DNA of 64,000 nucleotides from Desulfurococcaceae archaeon AG1. Its GTDB lineage: Archaea; Thermoproteota; Thermoprotei_A; Sulfolobales; AG1. The notes below the pieces were generated by a model, which was given only the letters and a program-made list of their open reading frames with translations, was not told the origin of the DNA and searched no databases. Each line of letters opens with the position of its first letter. The stretch's first letter is position 1. The stretch covers positions 1 through 64,000 of the forward strand of contig BEWT01000003.1 of assembly GCA_003116855.1 (NCBI GenBank), in the 5' to 3' direction. This document shows, piece by piece, positions 45,262 through 55,576 of the stretch. A program made the position numbers and the translations under genes.

Positions 45262-46506
45262 TTATGACATGTTTAGAGCATTGTTAACGGCTCTATAGGC
45301 ATCGACTAGGCCGTAGCCATATGCGGGGTCATATCCTGAAGGCCCTAGATCTATTGCTGTTGATATTAGCACGTCCTTAACCTGATCCGGAGTTAGCTTC
45401 CCATGGCCTGAGGCAAGCCTGAGTGCTTGGATCAGAGCTACTGTTGCCGAGACATGGGGGGTTGCCATAGAGGTTCCACTGGCATATGCATAGCCACCAC
45501 CCTTCCATGTTGATAGTATGTTAACGCCTGGAGCCACTAGATCTGGGTTTCTATTGCTCCAGCTGGGAACCTGGTAGTTAATATCAATAGCCCCCACTGC
45601 TATGACCTCGGGATAGGCTGCTGGGTAGCTTGGCTGGGAGGCTCCCTCGTTACCAGCAGCTGCTACTAGGACTACGCCATAGCTATAGGCATAGATAACA
45701 GCATCACGAAGCACAGGGCTATCGGGACCGCCAAGGGACATTGAGATCACATCAGCATCATCATCCGTCCCAGCATTGTTATCAGGACCCTTTGTAGCCT
45801 CAACTATCCCCTTAGCCACATCGCTCACATAGCCCGAGCCGCTTGCATCGAGAACCCTTATAGCGTATAATAGCACCTTAGGCGCTACTCCAGCTACACC
45901 GAAGCCGTTGAGCCTTGCAGCTATGATCCCTGCCACGTGGGTTCCATGCCCGTTGGGGTCATCGCAGTTCTTGAGATTGGTTCCCTCATATAGAGTCTTA
46001 GTATTTCTTAGAGATACAACACACCATGTCACGGAATTCTTGAGATCTGAGTGCCTGTAATATATACCCGTATCAACAACAGCAACCCTTATCGTTAGCC
46101 CGTAACCATATGCCGCATCCCCGTATTGGGGTGAATAGGTGTTCCAAACCTTTGTTGCATTGATCATCTCTATGTTCCACTGAACCTCCTGTTGGATCTT
46201 AACAGGCTTGTCATAATCAACATACCTAACAAAAGGCAGGCTTGCAATCCTATTAACAAGACTCTGGGGTAGTTCAAGAACTATCGCTTTAACCTCAGCT
46301 ATTTCCAAAACTACAGAGCCCATCGATGAGAGCAGACCTTTATAGGCATTATAATCAGCATCGCTCTTAAAACCAACTATAACTCTAACCCTCTGATCCC
46401 CTTGTTCTGCATAACCAACTAGTGGCGCAAAGCTCAGAAAGATCAAGAGTACGGAGACTAAGCCAATTATACCTATATTACGTTTATTACGTTTCACATG
46501 AATCAC
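45262..46506 (-). CDS. Secreted subtilisin-like serine protease (S8)
   Basis: 414 residues. A signal peptide (residues about 10-33) and an I9-type pro-domain (VRVIVGFKSDADYNAYKGLL) precede the catalytic domain. The triad is D145 in VVDTGIY, H187 in GHGTHVAG and S346 in SGTSMATPHV. The oxyanion asparagine is in AAAGNEG. There is no C-terminal extension, so it is probably released or loosely attached. It is expressed from its own promoter and lies next to tRNA-Leu. Confidence 0.94.
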   Translation of the reverse strand: MIHVKRNKRNIGIIGLVSVLLIFLSFAPLVGYAEQGDQRVRVIVGFKSDADYNAYKGLLSSMGSVVLEIAEVKAIVLELPQSLVNRIASLPFVRYVDYDKPVKIQQEVQWNIEMINATKVWNTYSPQYGDAAYGYGLTIRVAVVDTGIYYRHSDLKNSVTWCVVSLRNTKTLYEGTNLKNCDDPNGHGTHVAGIIAARLNGFGVAGVAPKVLLYAIRVLDASGSGYVSDVAKGIVEATKGPDNNAGTDDDADVISMSLGGPDSPVLRDAVIYAYSYGVVLVAAAGNEGASQPSYPAAYPEVIAVGAIDINYQVPSWSNRNPDLVAPGVNILSTWKGGGYAYASGTSMATPHVSATVALIQALRLASGHGKLTPDQVKDVLISTAIDLGPSGYDPAYGYGLVDAYRAVNNALNMS

Positions 46507-46578
46507 CGGATCCTATTTCTATCGGAGTTAATATATCACAGGATCCCAGCATATCGTATAAATCAAGCCAGTACTCAG

Positions 46579-46663
46579 TGCGGGGGGTGGGATTTGAACC
46601 CACGCAGGCCTACGCCATCGGGTCCTGAGCCCGACCCCTTTGACCTGGCTCGGGCACCCCCGC
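46579..46663 (-). tRNA. tRNA-Leu (CAG anticodon)
   Basis: The minus strand reads a full class II tRNA. The 7-bp acceptor is GCGGGGG with CCCCCGC, the D arm is CCCGAGCC...GGUC, the anticodon stem UCGGG/CCCGA encloses loop CUCAGGA (anticodon CAG), there is a long variable arm (GGCGUAGGCCUGC), and the T arm is GUGGGUUCAAAUCCCAC. The discriminator base is A at 46579. CCA is not encoded and no intron is seen. The long variable arm and CAG together give leucine. Confidence 0.95.
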
Positions 46664-46697
46664 CCATAAAGATAATAGTGTTTCTGGCTTATAGAGG

Positions 46698-47750
46698 TTA
46701 TGCTCTCTCTCCTCTGATCTTCTGCCTTTTTTCCAGGATTTTATAGAGGTGGGTTTTAACTATCCCTTCAGGCAGTATTCCCTGGGGTCTTGCTGCTAGG
46801 ATTAGTATTATTAGGAGTCCTGTCACTGCGTATCTTATGAAGCTTATATCTATCGATATAGTTATTCCCAGAAGGGCTAGTGTGGAGGCTTGAGAGAATC
46901 TCTCGAAGAGGCTGAGAACCAGTGCTCCTAGTAATGCCCCAACATTGTTTCCAGAGCCTCCTAAGAGAACCATGGATATTATGTAGAAAGTAACTACAGG
47001 TATGTAATCGTCGGGGAATATGGCTTGTGTATAGAATGTGAAGAGACTCCCAGCAGCCCCCGAGAGGGCTGATGATACGAAGAGCACCTGCCCCCTAACC
47101 CTCGCAACATTCTTGCCAAGAGATGCTGCAGCGATCTCGTCATCCCTCACGGCCTTCATAACCCTCCCGAAGGGTGAGTTTGATAGCCTCTCAACAAGAA
47201 TGAATGTTGCGAAAGCTGCTGCAAGGGTTATTAGTGAGTAGAGGAGGAGTGTTAGGGATCTATCTGCTATCCAGTTGAGGGGGTTAGGGATCCCGCTCAT
47301 ACCGAAAACACCCCCCACGAGGGGCTCGTATGTTCTTACAAAAACCCTCCCCGCCTCTCCAAATACTAGGAGGGTTATTGCTAGGAAATCCTCTCTAAGT
47401 GCTAGTGCTGGGTAGCTTGCTAGGTAGCCGAAGATCCCTGAGACTATGGTTGATAGTGCTAGGGATACTAGGAAGACCTCGATGGCGAAGATAGGATTTG
47501 CTGCTGAGTATTCGGTACGCTTAGCCGCAGCAGCTGCTGAGAAGCTATCTGTTATACCTAGGGCTGAGTTGTAGAGAGAGCTTGTGACCACTGCTGTCAC
47601 TATAGATCCTATGAAGAAGAAGAACACCTTGCCAAAGTTAGGTATTCCTGTATATCCATACTCTAGATTAGCACTTAGAGCTAGTATTAGGTATATAGAT
47701 GTGTATGTAACTATACTGCTCACGAATATAAATATGCCCGAGAGCTCCAT
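46698..47750 (-). CDS. livM: Branched-chain amino-acid-type ABC permease LivM
   Basis: 350 residues, nine to ten membrane helices. The family core is ALREDFLAITLLVFGEAGRVF, GRVMKAVRDDEIAAASLGKN and SGAAGSLFTFYTQAIFPDDY. It pairs with the LivH-type permease encoded 4 bp upstream. No ATPases follow; a tRNA and a protease come next, so this permease pair must use ATPases encoded elsewhere, for example in the 63-64 kb cassette. Confidence 0.9.
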   Translation of the reverse strand: MELSGIFIFVSSIVTYTSIYLILALSANLEYGYTGIPNFGKVFFFFIGSIVTAVVTSSLYNSALGITDSFSAAAAAKRTEYSAANPIFAIEVFLVSLALSTIVSGIFGYLASYPALALREDFLAITLLVFGEAGRVFVRTYEPLVGGVFGMSGIPNPLNWIADRSLTLLLYSLITLAAAFATFILVERLSNSPFGRVMKAVRDDEIAAASLGKNVARVRGQVLFVSSALSGAAGSLFTFYTQAIFPDDYIPVVTFYIISMVLLGGSGNNVGALLGALVLSLFERFSQASTLALLGITISIDISFIRYAVTGLLIILILAARPQGILPEGIVKTHLYKILEKRQKIRGERA

Positions 47751-47754
47751 AGCA

Positions 47755-48627
47755 TCACCTCACAAACAACTTACCCCTCCCAATAAGCAGTGTAGATGCG
47801 ATCGCTAGATAGGCTATTATAGGCTTATAAGCAGTATCTACTCCGAAGAATCTGTTGAAGAACCACATCCCGAGATTCTCTGAGAAACCTATTATAAAGC
47901 CCCCGGCTATTGTTAGCGGTATACTCCTAATACCGCCTATGATCGATGATGCAAAGATCCAGAGGAGAAGCCTCCACCCAGTCTCAGTATTTATACTAGT
48001 ATAGAAAGCCCACAGAGCCCCCATAGCACCTGCTAGGAGACCAGAGACTATCCACGTGATCCTCCTAACCCTCCACACAGGGATACCAGAGGCCGAGGCT
48101 AGCTCTGGATTGCTTGCAAGAGCCCTCATAGCCTTCCCAATCATGGTTCTATGCCTAAACATATAGAGAGAGACCGAGACAACGCCTAGAAAGCCTAGGC
48201 TTAGTATATGGAGATTAGTTATAGGCGAGCCCATAGCATAGGCTATCGGTGTGAGACTATATCTAGAGGATAGGAAGAGCATGTCAGAGTAATCAGCATA
48301 TATAGACCATAGATATCTTATGAGAAGCATAACACCTATAGAGGCTATGAGGAGCTGGAGAGGTGAAGAACCCCTTCTATAGAGAGGCTTATACACAGAC
48401 TCATCAACAGCAAGAGCAAGGATAGAGGAGACCATCATAGCGAGGAAAAGAGCTAGGATAGGATCAAAACCCGCTATCGTGGCAAGAGCAGCTGTATAAG
48501 CACCTATAGTCACATACTCGCTAACAGCAAAATTAGCTATCCTCGTAACACTATAGCTAATAGTAAGGGAAAGGGCACCGAGAGAATATATAGATCCTGC
48601 TAGAAGCCCCTGAAGAGAGTTCCTCAA
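47755..48627 (-). CDS. livH: Branched-chain amino-acid-type ABC permease LivH
   Basis: 290 residues, about eight membrane helices. Family marks are LLAGSIYSLGALSLTISYSV at the N-terminus, GKAMRALASNPELASASGIP and GLLAGAMGALWAFYTSI. The start is TTG 48627. The frame continues upstream in a family-like way (SLLDEV), and a CTG at 48640-48642 behind GGGGT is a possible alternative start. It lies 65 bp downstream of the pilin-like genes and 4 bp upstream of livM. Confidence 0.9.
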   Translation of the reverse strand: MRNSLQGLLAGSIYSLGALSLTISYSVTRIANFAVSEYVTIGAYTAALATIAGFDPILALFLAMMVSSILALAVDESVYKPLYRRGSSPLQLLIASIGVMLLIRYLWSIYADYSDMLFLSSRYSLTPIAYAMGSPITNLHILSLGFLGVVSVSLYMFRHRTMIGKAMRALASNPELASASGIPVWRVRRITWIVSGLLAGAMGALWAFYTSINTETGWRLLLWIFASSIIGGIRSIPLTIAGGFIIGFSENLGMWFFNRFFGVDTAYKPIIAYLAIASTLLIGRGKLFVR

Positions 48628-48692
48628 AACCTCGTCGAGCAGAGAGACCCCTATTGTGAATAGGCTAGAGGTAATATATTGTGTAAAACCCT

Positions 48693-49322
48693 CTAACCAA
48701 TCGATATTACAAACGGGGTAGCGATATACTTATCTTCATACCCAACCCATAGCACTATATACATATATCTATAATCACGAGGGACTGTTATGTTTAGGAA
48801 GAGAGCACGATCTATGCTGAGAACACCGACTCCATAAATATTAAGAACACCAAAAGCCCCAAGATCCCTCAGAGAATACCAAGAGCCGGTGTACTTAGCA
48901 TAGAGCCTTGAAACACTAATACCAACACCACCCCCATCTAGGCTATTAAATGACAGGCTATGAGGAGAACCCTCGGGAGACGAGACATTATAGCCAATAA
49001 TGCTGGGAGATAGCTGCGGAAGATCCCACCACCTCTGGGCATAGGAAGAGGCGCCATGGATAGAAATGTAGAGGTAATAATCATCCTGAAGAACCCCTAT
49101 CCTAATAACACCAACATAGACAACCACATAGGAGCCTCTATTCTCGAAAGATATGGGTAGAACGAGAAACTCGTTAGAGGCAAGCTCCGCATATGTGATG
49201 AAAGCATTCTCAGAATACCTAGAAAGAGCCCAGGAGCTGGCGAGAAGAAAGCCAGCAGCACCTAGAACCATGGTTAGGGTTATAAGGATCACAGAACCTA
49301 TAAGCTCTGACTGTGCCTTCAA
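48693..49322 (-). CDS. Type IV pilin-like protein
   Basis: 209 residues. The N-terminus MKAQSELIGSVILITLTMVL is a class III signal: a short charged leader, cleavage before a polar pair, then a hydrophobic helix to residue 31. The remainder is beta-rich with several sequons. It sits 4 bp after the other pilin-like gene and is probably a structural pilus subunit. Large size for a pilin suggests a decorated globular domain. Confidence 0.75.
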   Translation of the reverse strand: MKAQSELIGSVILITLTMVLGAAGFLLASSWALSRYSENAFITYAELASNEFLVLPISFENRGSYVVVYVGVIRIGVLQDDYYLYISIHGASSYAQRWWDLPQLSPSIIGYNVSSPEGSPHSLSFNSLDGGGVGISVSRLYAKYTGSWYSLRDLGAFGVLNIYGVGVLSIDRALFLNITVPRDYRYMYIVLWVGYEDKYIATPFVISIG

Positions 49323-49326
49323 CGTA

Positions 49327-50352
49327 TCACCCCGAAACTAGCGCAGCATTTAGAACAGCTATATACTCAACACCAATACTAAGTCTGTTTCCTCCTAGTT
49401 TATCAAGCGTAAGGGTAACGTTAAGATCATATACACCGGGTAAGGCGTTTCTCACTGGTATAAGTGAGACGCCCTCGAGAACCACATAGCCAGGGTTGAC
49501 GCCCGTAGGATACCATATCATGTTACTGGAACTAGCACAGCTAGAGCTAGCACCCTGTTGCAAACATATCCTTAGAAGAGCCTCAAAATTCGCTTCAGGT
49601 CTTCTAAGCACCAAAACCAGTCTATAGAACACCGCTACGGCATATGGATTTTCACTAATGCTCACAGAGTTCTTGAAAGTTAGGCTAAAGCATCCACCAA
49701 GCTCATATATTATAATATTACCGCTGGTATCGTTTATTGTTAAGAGCTTCTTTGCAGGATCGTAACTGTCGAACGAGAACAGAGCAGGGACACCGGTTTT
49801 ATCACACACACTGCTTCTCTCGTTATACCTTGCTGTTATATTATTCCTATAGGAGTTATAGAGATCTTCGGCAAAACCAGTATTATTAGGTGTGAATGTC
49901 ACCGGTTGTGGTAATTGGGGCAATACTGCGTATTTCTCTTTCACCGGAAACACGTTCCCCCTCGATGTTACTATATAGCATATTCTGTCCAAACCATGGC
50001 CTGCTATGCTGCTTACCACATCTCCTGGGTTAAGGCTTTCGCTTGTTCTGATCAGGAGGGTTTCTCTTCCACACCCCTTCCCGCCATCTATAACTGCTAA
50101 TATAACTGTTATTGGTACAGATCCTGTGTTCTTTATCCTAAAAACCCCACCCTCACGCACCACGTCTAGAGACTCTCGTGTTCTCTGGTTATAAAACTCC
50201 CTCACAACACCCATAGCCCTTAGGGTTTCCCCGCTTGCGGTGTTTAGATAGACTAGGAGGGGTATTAGGGTTACCATTATTATTGAGATCCCTATTATGA
50301 ATGCCACCATACCTGCTACTGCTTTTCTTACTACCAGTCTCCCCATGACCAT
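49327..50352 (-). CDS. Large type IV pilin-like protein
   Basis: 341 residues. After a short basic leader (GRLVVRKAVAG) the helix MVAFIIGISIIMVTLIPLLV resembles a class III pilin signal. The extracellular part has disulfide-type cysteines (KGCGRETL, DRICYIV, RICLQQGASSSC) and an early domain of the archaellin/pilin type (FRIKNTGSVPITVILAVIDG). It is 49 bp downstream of the large exported protein. It may be a minor or adhesive pilin. Confidence 0.7.
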   Translation of the reverse strand: MVMGRLVVRKAVAGMVAFIIGISIIMVTLIPLLVYLNTASGETLRAMGVVREFYNQRTRESLDVVREGGVFRIKNTGSVPITVILAVIDGGKGCGRETLLIRTSESLNPGDVVSSIAGHGLDRICYIVTSRGNVFPVKEKYAVLPQLPQPVTFTPNNTGFAEDLYNSYRNNITARYNERSSVCDKTGVPALFSFDSYDPAKKLLTINDTSGNIIIYELGGCFSLTFKNSVSISENPYAVAVFYRLVLVLRRPEANFEALLRICLQQGASSSCASSSNMIWYPTGVNPGYVVLEGVSLIPVRNALPGVYDLNVTLTLDKLGGNRLSIGVEYIAVLNAALVSG

Positions 50353-50401
50353 GTTTTTTATTTTATCGAGATATTTATTATTTATGTATGACTTTCACCG
50401 A

Positions 50402-53400
50402 CTATATGATCTCTTCTTCAGCCCTTCTCTGTATATATCTCCTCGCTATTCTTGCCACCACTATTATTACCACAGCCATACCAACCGCTATATATATCAT
50501 CGTGTATCTTGATAGCATGTTTAACAGTGTCGGCTGTAGCTTTAGCACTAAGCTCTGACCCCCGATCGGTAGTGGCTCCTCAAGCGTGTTATAACCTGGT
50601 GCTGCTACTATAACCTTATATGATCCATATGGTATCCTGATCTCTGCCTTGCCATCATTACCGGTTTTCCACGTGAACTCTACTGTTGGGTTCTCAAGGC
50701 TCTTTATAGTTATGCTCGCACCCCTGACAGGCTGTCCTGTATCATCTACAATGCTTATAGTATAGCTCATAACCCTCCTATCAAGAACCACCTCAATTCT
50801 ACCGCCTCCTACAACTATGTCTACCTCTTCCTCTGTTCTGGTATATATAGATCCTTGACCAACTGGTTCGACAACTATCTTAGCACGCCCATGGGGTAGT
50901 AGGAGGCTGGTGATAGCACTCCCCCTAGATAGTTCCTCGCTATGCATAAGCCTATTGTTCATGTATATCAGCATTCTAACCGGGGATACTAGATCACCGC
51001 TTATCGGGTCTATCAGAGCTATGGTTACCTGCTGTCTGGTTCTATTTATACTTACCACAAGATCCTGGCTATCGATTCTCAGGACACCTCTATAGCCCAT
51101 ATAGAGGCTTTGATTATAGGGCTCTATCGAGACTAAATAGCTGCCGAGGAATATCCTAGGTATGGTTAGCGTACCATTGCTAGATGTAACACCAGAGAAG
51201 ATCGTTATGTCAGAGATAATATTGACTATAGATACACTAGCATTAGGAACAGGGATGCCGAGTTCGTCCACCACTACAAGCCTGGCCTGGAACTCCCTCG
51301 GTCTTAAAAGGATCTCTAAGTTATTGATAGAACCAGGCCTTGTAATACCAACAATCGCCTCTCCCTCATGGAAGAAGGGTGAGGTGACAACAACCCTATA
51401 GACACCGAGGGGAAGGATAACTGAGGAGTCAGGCTTGATAACCCCGAGATCTCCTCTCAAGAGAGGCCCCTCTGCCAACAATCTTATCGAGATCAACTCT
51501 GTCGGGGGCTTTAGAGCTTCAGCCCCAAGAACCCCAACACTTATGTTAAGCATAGCAGTGCTAACCTTAAATACTATGTTCATATCACCACTCCCACTTA
51601 TAGTGAATCTGGTTCTAGCAAGCTCTATCCCATCGACTATCAATAATGCATCGTGCTCTCCGCCTTCTAGCAAAAGCTCCAGAGGACCATCAACTGTTGT
51701 TACATTGATTCTTCTATCTATTGATAGCATAAGCCCTGGCGGAACCCTTGCCAATGTTGCCGCGTAAGGGCTTTCGGGGCTATAGTGGTAGAGGAAAAGC
51801 CTAACCCTGTATAGAGTGGGTCCCGGAAGATCTATAATGCTCCCGCTAACCACTAGCCTGCTGGCATACTCTATAGCGCTGCTCGTAACCCTAGCTATAT
51901 AGGATCCTTTAGGGAGGTAGAGGATAGAGGATCCGTTTACTATTAAGCTCCTAGCAACCAGGCTATTATCTTCATATATATCTATATAACCATCAATAAC
52001 GCTCACAGAGTAGTTGGAAATAACACCTGCAACAAAAAACCTCGGATAGATCCTTACAAGCTCTATAGAGCATCTACTAGACACTATATTCTGGAGAGAA
52101 TTGATAACATATACCCTCGAAGGCGTGGCTAAATAGCCCTTTCCAGACCCCACAGAGGCCCACACACCAGAGCCTACCGGAACCCCGAGGTAGTCGCCAC
52201 TCCTGGTACACTCAATAGATGTTATTGGATCAACTCTGTTTATATGGAGATTCCCAGAATCATCTATAGCGATCAAAGCCCCATCTCTATAATCAGCAGC
52301 AGTTATAGATCCCGGTATATCTATCCCCCAGAACGCTGTATGAAAACCCCTCTGATCGTTGTAGAGGAAGTAATAAACCCTACCATTACCAAGGATCACT
52401 GATACGCCATGCCCATTACTATCATACCCCATCCATACCCTATCAAGGGGGGTGCTGGGCAGTATATACCAGACATAATCCTCAGACCTGTTCTGGATTT
52501 TCACGGGCACGGGGTTAAGATCTTGGTCGAAGTATGTGAAAGCCACCACAAATAGATCTCTGTGATAGCCAATAACAATCCCCAGATAAGCCCAAGGAAC
52601 CCCCACAATATCGGGTTTTACCAGCTTGATGTGAATAGGCTCAATGTCAAGTAGAAGCGGTTTCCCAAACCTTACAGATTCAGGCGCGCTGCTAGTATCG
52701 AGAAGTACTGCGTATGATGCTATAGCGCTCTTGACGATCCGTGTAACCTCGCCTCGACCGCTTTTCATAACAACCCTATACTCTATTGGGGCTTTCTCAA
52801 GCATCCATTGATTCAGCTCTATAGTTATGCTCTCCGTCTTATACTCTCTATGTGTTATGTTAACACTATATAGCGTGCCGCCTGGATCTATCAATGGGAG
52901 GCTAAGAACAGCCCTCCCGTTCAGGTCTGAGACTGATTGGAAAACAAGATCTTTTGTCGCTCTGGGCTTAGCCAGACTTGCTGTTACAACAGCGTTGGGG
53001 ATTGGATAGCCTGTTTCACTATATATTACAAAGACAACGCTGAGTAGAGGGGGTGTGTAGATCGTGAGAAGAAGCGATGGATCAATACTCCTGACAGTCC
53101 CGCGGACAACCTCAGTGCCAGTTATATCTAGAACCACGCTCCTCCTATAGTTATAGACAGCTGTACTCTCACGAGGTCCAACCTCAACCCAGCCGCCTCT
53201 GGTAGCCCTATATAAATATAGATAGCCCTGGCTGTCAAGAAGAGCTAGGTATGGATCGCCAGAAGCCCCAACCCCTATCGATACCCTCTTAACGGGAAAT
53301 CTCGATGCCTGTATATAGCTCACCCTCCCCTCAAATGTGTTATACACAATAGCTTCTCCTCTATCAGTACCAACAGCTATATAGCCTCCCCTATCACCGT

Positions 53401-53722
53401 CTGAAGCAATAGTGGTAGGGATCCCACTTAACGCGTACCTCGATCTATATACTGCTCGGGAAGAGCTATCTATGCCTAGAACCTCGAGAAAATACTCCCC
53501 TGAAGAGGTATCGATGCCAGAGGCAGCTACTACACCTCTCCCAGGTATTGATGTAAACATCTTAGCCTGGATCGATAGATCCGTATACCAAGTATTATAT
53601 AAATTATACGGCTCGATATACATAACACCCAAAGCTCTTGGAGCCTGCTGCGCGTCAGCAACATAGAGAAGTAGCGTGGGGAGCACTACTATTGTCAACA
53701 GTAGTAAACCTCTATGTCGCAT
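50402..53722 (-). CDS. Very large exported protein of the pilus locus
   Basis: About 1106 residues. A signal peptide (RHRGLLLLTIVVLPTLLLYV) leads into a propeller-like region (GGYIAVGTDRGEAIVY, PYLALLDSQGYLYLYR), then several carboxypeptidase-regulatory/PEGA-like beta sandwiches (VVDELGIPVPNASVSIVN; IVDDTGQPVRGASITIKS), and a C-terminal membrane helix with a basic tail. ATG 53722 is chosen because GGAGGT lies 9 bases upstream and a strong TATA (TTTATATATATAAAAAG) sits at about 53770-53786, inside the longer frame to 53800. Its position beside the pilus ATPase recalls UpsX/AapX of Sulfolobales; homology is not shown. Confidence 0.7.
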   Translation of the reverse strand: MRHRGLLLLTIVVLPTLLLYVADAQQAPRALGVMYIEPYNLYNTWYTDLSIQAKMFTSIPGRGVVAASGIDTSSGEYFLEVLGIDSSSRAVYRSRYALSGIPTTIASDGDRGGYIAVGTDRGEAIVYNTFEGRVSYIQASRFPVKRVSIGVGASGDPYLALLDSQGYLYLYRATRGGWVEVGPRESTAVYNYRRSVVLDITGTEVVRGTVRSIDPSLLLTIYTPPLLSVVFVIYSETGYPIPNAVVTASLAKPRATKDLVFQSVSDLNGRAVLSLPLIDPGGTLYSVNITHREYKTESITIELNQWMLEKAPIEYRVVMKSGRGEVTRIVKSAIASYAVLLDTSSAPESVRFGKPLLLDIEPIHIKLVKPDIVGVPWAYLGIVIGYHRDLFVVAFTYFDQDLNPVPVKIQNRSEDYVWYILPSTPLDRVWMGYDSNGHGVSVILGNGRVYYFLYNDQRGFHTAFWGIDIPGSITAADYRDGALIAIDDSGNLHINRVDPITSIECTRSGDYLGVPVGSGVWASVGSGKGYLATPSRVYVINSLQNIVSSRCSIELVRIYPRFFVAGVISNYSVSVIDGYIDIYEDNSLVARSLIVNGSSILYLPKGSYIARVTSSAIEYASRLVVSGSIIDLPGPTLYRVRLFLYHYSPESPYAATLARVPPGLMLSIDRRINVTTVDGPLELLLEGGEHDALLIVDGIELARTRFTISGSGDMNIVFKVSTAMLNISVGVLGAEALKPPTELISIRLLAEGPLLRGDLGVIKPDSSVILPLGVYRVVVTSPFFHEGEAIVGITRPGSINNLEILLRPREFQARLVVVDELGIPVPNASVSIVNIISDITIFSGVTSSNGTLTIPRIFLGSYLVSIEPYNQSLYMGYRGVLRIDSQDLVVSINRTRQQVTIALIDPISGDLVSPVRMLIYMNNRLMHSEELSRGSAITSLLLPHGRAKIVVEPVGQGSIYTRTEEEVDIVVGGGRIEVVLDRRVMSYTISIVDDTGQPVRGASITIKSLENPTVEFTWKTGNDGKAEIRIPYGSYKVIVAAPGYNTLEEPLPIGGQSLVLKLQPTLLNMLSRYTMIYIAVGMAVVIIVVARIARRYIQRRAEEEII

Positions 53723-53849
53723 AACCACCAGACCTCCTATGCTTTTTCTTAGCAGAGATTTTTTATATAACTTTTTATATATATAAACGAATCCTAGCAA
53801 TAACCATGGTGACAGAGATCTCGATATATACTAGAAAGACTACTACTTT

Positions 53850-53860
53850 ATATATACCCC
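53850..53860 (+). promoter_or_regulatory. TATA box of the pilus ATPase operon
   Basis: CTTTATATATA is centred about 28 bp from the ATG 53885 of the ATPase gene. The divergent large-protein promoter (about 53770-53786) is 65 bp away. Confidence 0.55.
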
Positions 53861-53884
53861 TGGAATATTATTTAGTAGAAGACC

Positions 53885-55528
53885 ATGGGGATTCTGGATA
53901 AACTCAAGGACCTTGCAGGGTTTGGTGCGCGAGCGGAAAAACAACTTGGGCAAAGGCTCCCTAAGACCCCCGAAGGCTATACAATAAACATAAGGCTCCC
54001 TATAATGCCTTACAGGGAGAGGCCGAAGGGCGAGATTATTGAAAGATACCCGATCTATGATCCATGGGCTATGGTTTCAATAATACTTTCCGAAAGCACT
54101 AATGAGTATGTATATTTCATCGATGAAACGCCTCTCTCGGAAGAAGAAATAAAGATCTATAGAAGAGTGATCGACTTCCTTTTATGGGAGGTTGGGGAGC
54201 TAAAAGAAGGTGAGGATCCAAAGGATTTTATAGTAAGAGAGGCTAAGAGAGCAATTGATCTCTTCAGGACAAGAGCAAAGAGAACCTATAATGTTAGCTG
54301 GGACAAGATCCTGTATTATATAGAGAGAGAAGTAAAGGGCTTCGGCCCGATAAACGTGCTAATGCTAGACCCAAACCTAGAGGATATATCTTGCAACGGT
54401 GTTGGGCTACCTATATATGTGTATCACAGGAAATACGAGTCCATGCCAACCAACATTATCTTCCAAAACGAGGAGGATTTAAGCTCGTTTGTAATCAAGC
54501 TAGCCCATATGGCTGGGAAGCACATCTCTGTAGCATTCCCAGTCCTCGACGCCTCTCTCCCCGGAGGCCATAGACTTGTAGCAACATTTGCAAAGGAAGT
54601 TAGCCAGAAAGGCTCCGCCTTTGCTATTAGAAAGTTCAGAGAGGATCCATTAACAGTTGTGGATATGATAGGCTTAGGGACAATATCGCCCGAACTGGCA
54701 GCATATCTATGGTTCCTCATAGAGCATAAGAAAACATTCCTGATCATGGGTGTTACTGGGAGCGGTAAGACAACACTGCTAAATGCTATCTTAAACCTCG
54801 TGAGGCCAAACTATAAAATAGTAACTATAGAGGATACCCCGGAGATAAGGTTGCCTACGAAGAACTGGGTACAGCTTGTCTCAAGACCCAGTTATGCTGC
54901 CGGGGAATCGAAGGCTGGAGAGATAACGCTCTACGATCTTGTGAAGATCTCGCTGAGATACAGGCCAGACGTGATCGTGGTTGGCGAGGTGAGAGGATCC
55001 GAGGCCTATGTGTTATTCCAAGCAATAGCCACAGGACATGGGGGAGCTACAACCATACATGCTGAGAGCATAGATGCGGCTATAAAGAGGCTTACAAGCC
55101 CGCCCATGAATATACCGGAATCATATATACCTCTGATCAACTCCGCTCTAATGATCGAGAGGGTGCCTGTTAGAGGCAAGGATGGGGCAACCAGGATCTC
55201 GAGAAGAGTTACAAGGATATGGGAGATAGATAAGAACGCAACACCCATAATTATTGGTAAGTGGAGCCCTAGCAAGGATACACATCTACTCACCCTTGAT
55301 AAGAGCCCTATGCTCAACTCAATAGCTGAATCGCTTGAGATAAGCATAAGCGAGGTGCTTGACGAGATCCGGATGAGAGCCAGTTTCATGAGATGGCTAT
55401 ATTATAACAATATAAGGAACTATATCGATATAGCGTCAGCGATCTATAAGTATTATAGAAGTCCAAAGGAGATCATGAGCCTCGTCGAAGCAGACCTAGG
55501 TCATGTGAGCGAGAATACCTGGAACTAA
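53885..55528 (+). CDS. Type IV pilus assembly ATPase (VirB11/GspE/UpsE-like)
   Basis: 547 residues. An N-terminal region of about 270 residues (PYRERPKGEIIERYPIYDPW) precedes the motor: Walker A GVTGSGKTT near residues 289-297, Asp box IVTIEDTPEIRLP, Walker B VIVVGEVRGSEA and His box GHGGATTIHAES. This is the archaeal secretion/pilus ATPase family. It is followed 48 bp later by its membrane partner. ATG 53885 fits the TATA spacing. Confidence 0.94.
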   Translation: MGILDKLKDLAGFGARAEKQLGQRLPKTPEGYTINIRLPIMPYRERPKGEIIERYPIYDPWAMVSIILSESTNEYVYFIDETPLSEEEIKIYRRVIDFLLWEVGELKEGEDPKDFIVREAKRAIDLFRTRAKRTYNVSWDKILYYIEREVKGFGPINVLMLDPNLEDISCNGVGLPIYVYHRKYESMPTNIIFQNEEDLSSFVIKLAHMAGKHISVAFPVLDASLPGGHRLVATFAKEVSQKGSAFAIRKFREDPLTVVDMIGLGTISPELAAYLWFLIEHKKTFLIMGVTGSGKTTLLNAILNLVRPNYKIVTIEDTPEIRLPTKNWVQLVSRPSYAAGESKAGEITLYDLVKISLRYRPDVIVVGEVRGSEAYVLFQAIATGHGGATTIHAESIDAAIKRLTSPPMNIPESYIPLINSALMIERVPVRGKDGATRISRRVTRIWEIDKNATPIIIGKWSPSKDTHLLTLDKSPMLNSIAESLEISISEVLDEIRMRASFMRWLYYNNIRNYIDIASAIYKYYRSPKEIMSLVEADLGHVSENTWN

Positions 55529-55576
55529 TAAACCTGGTAAGAATTTTAACACAGATACGTAGAGAGGAAAGCCTCG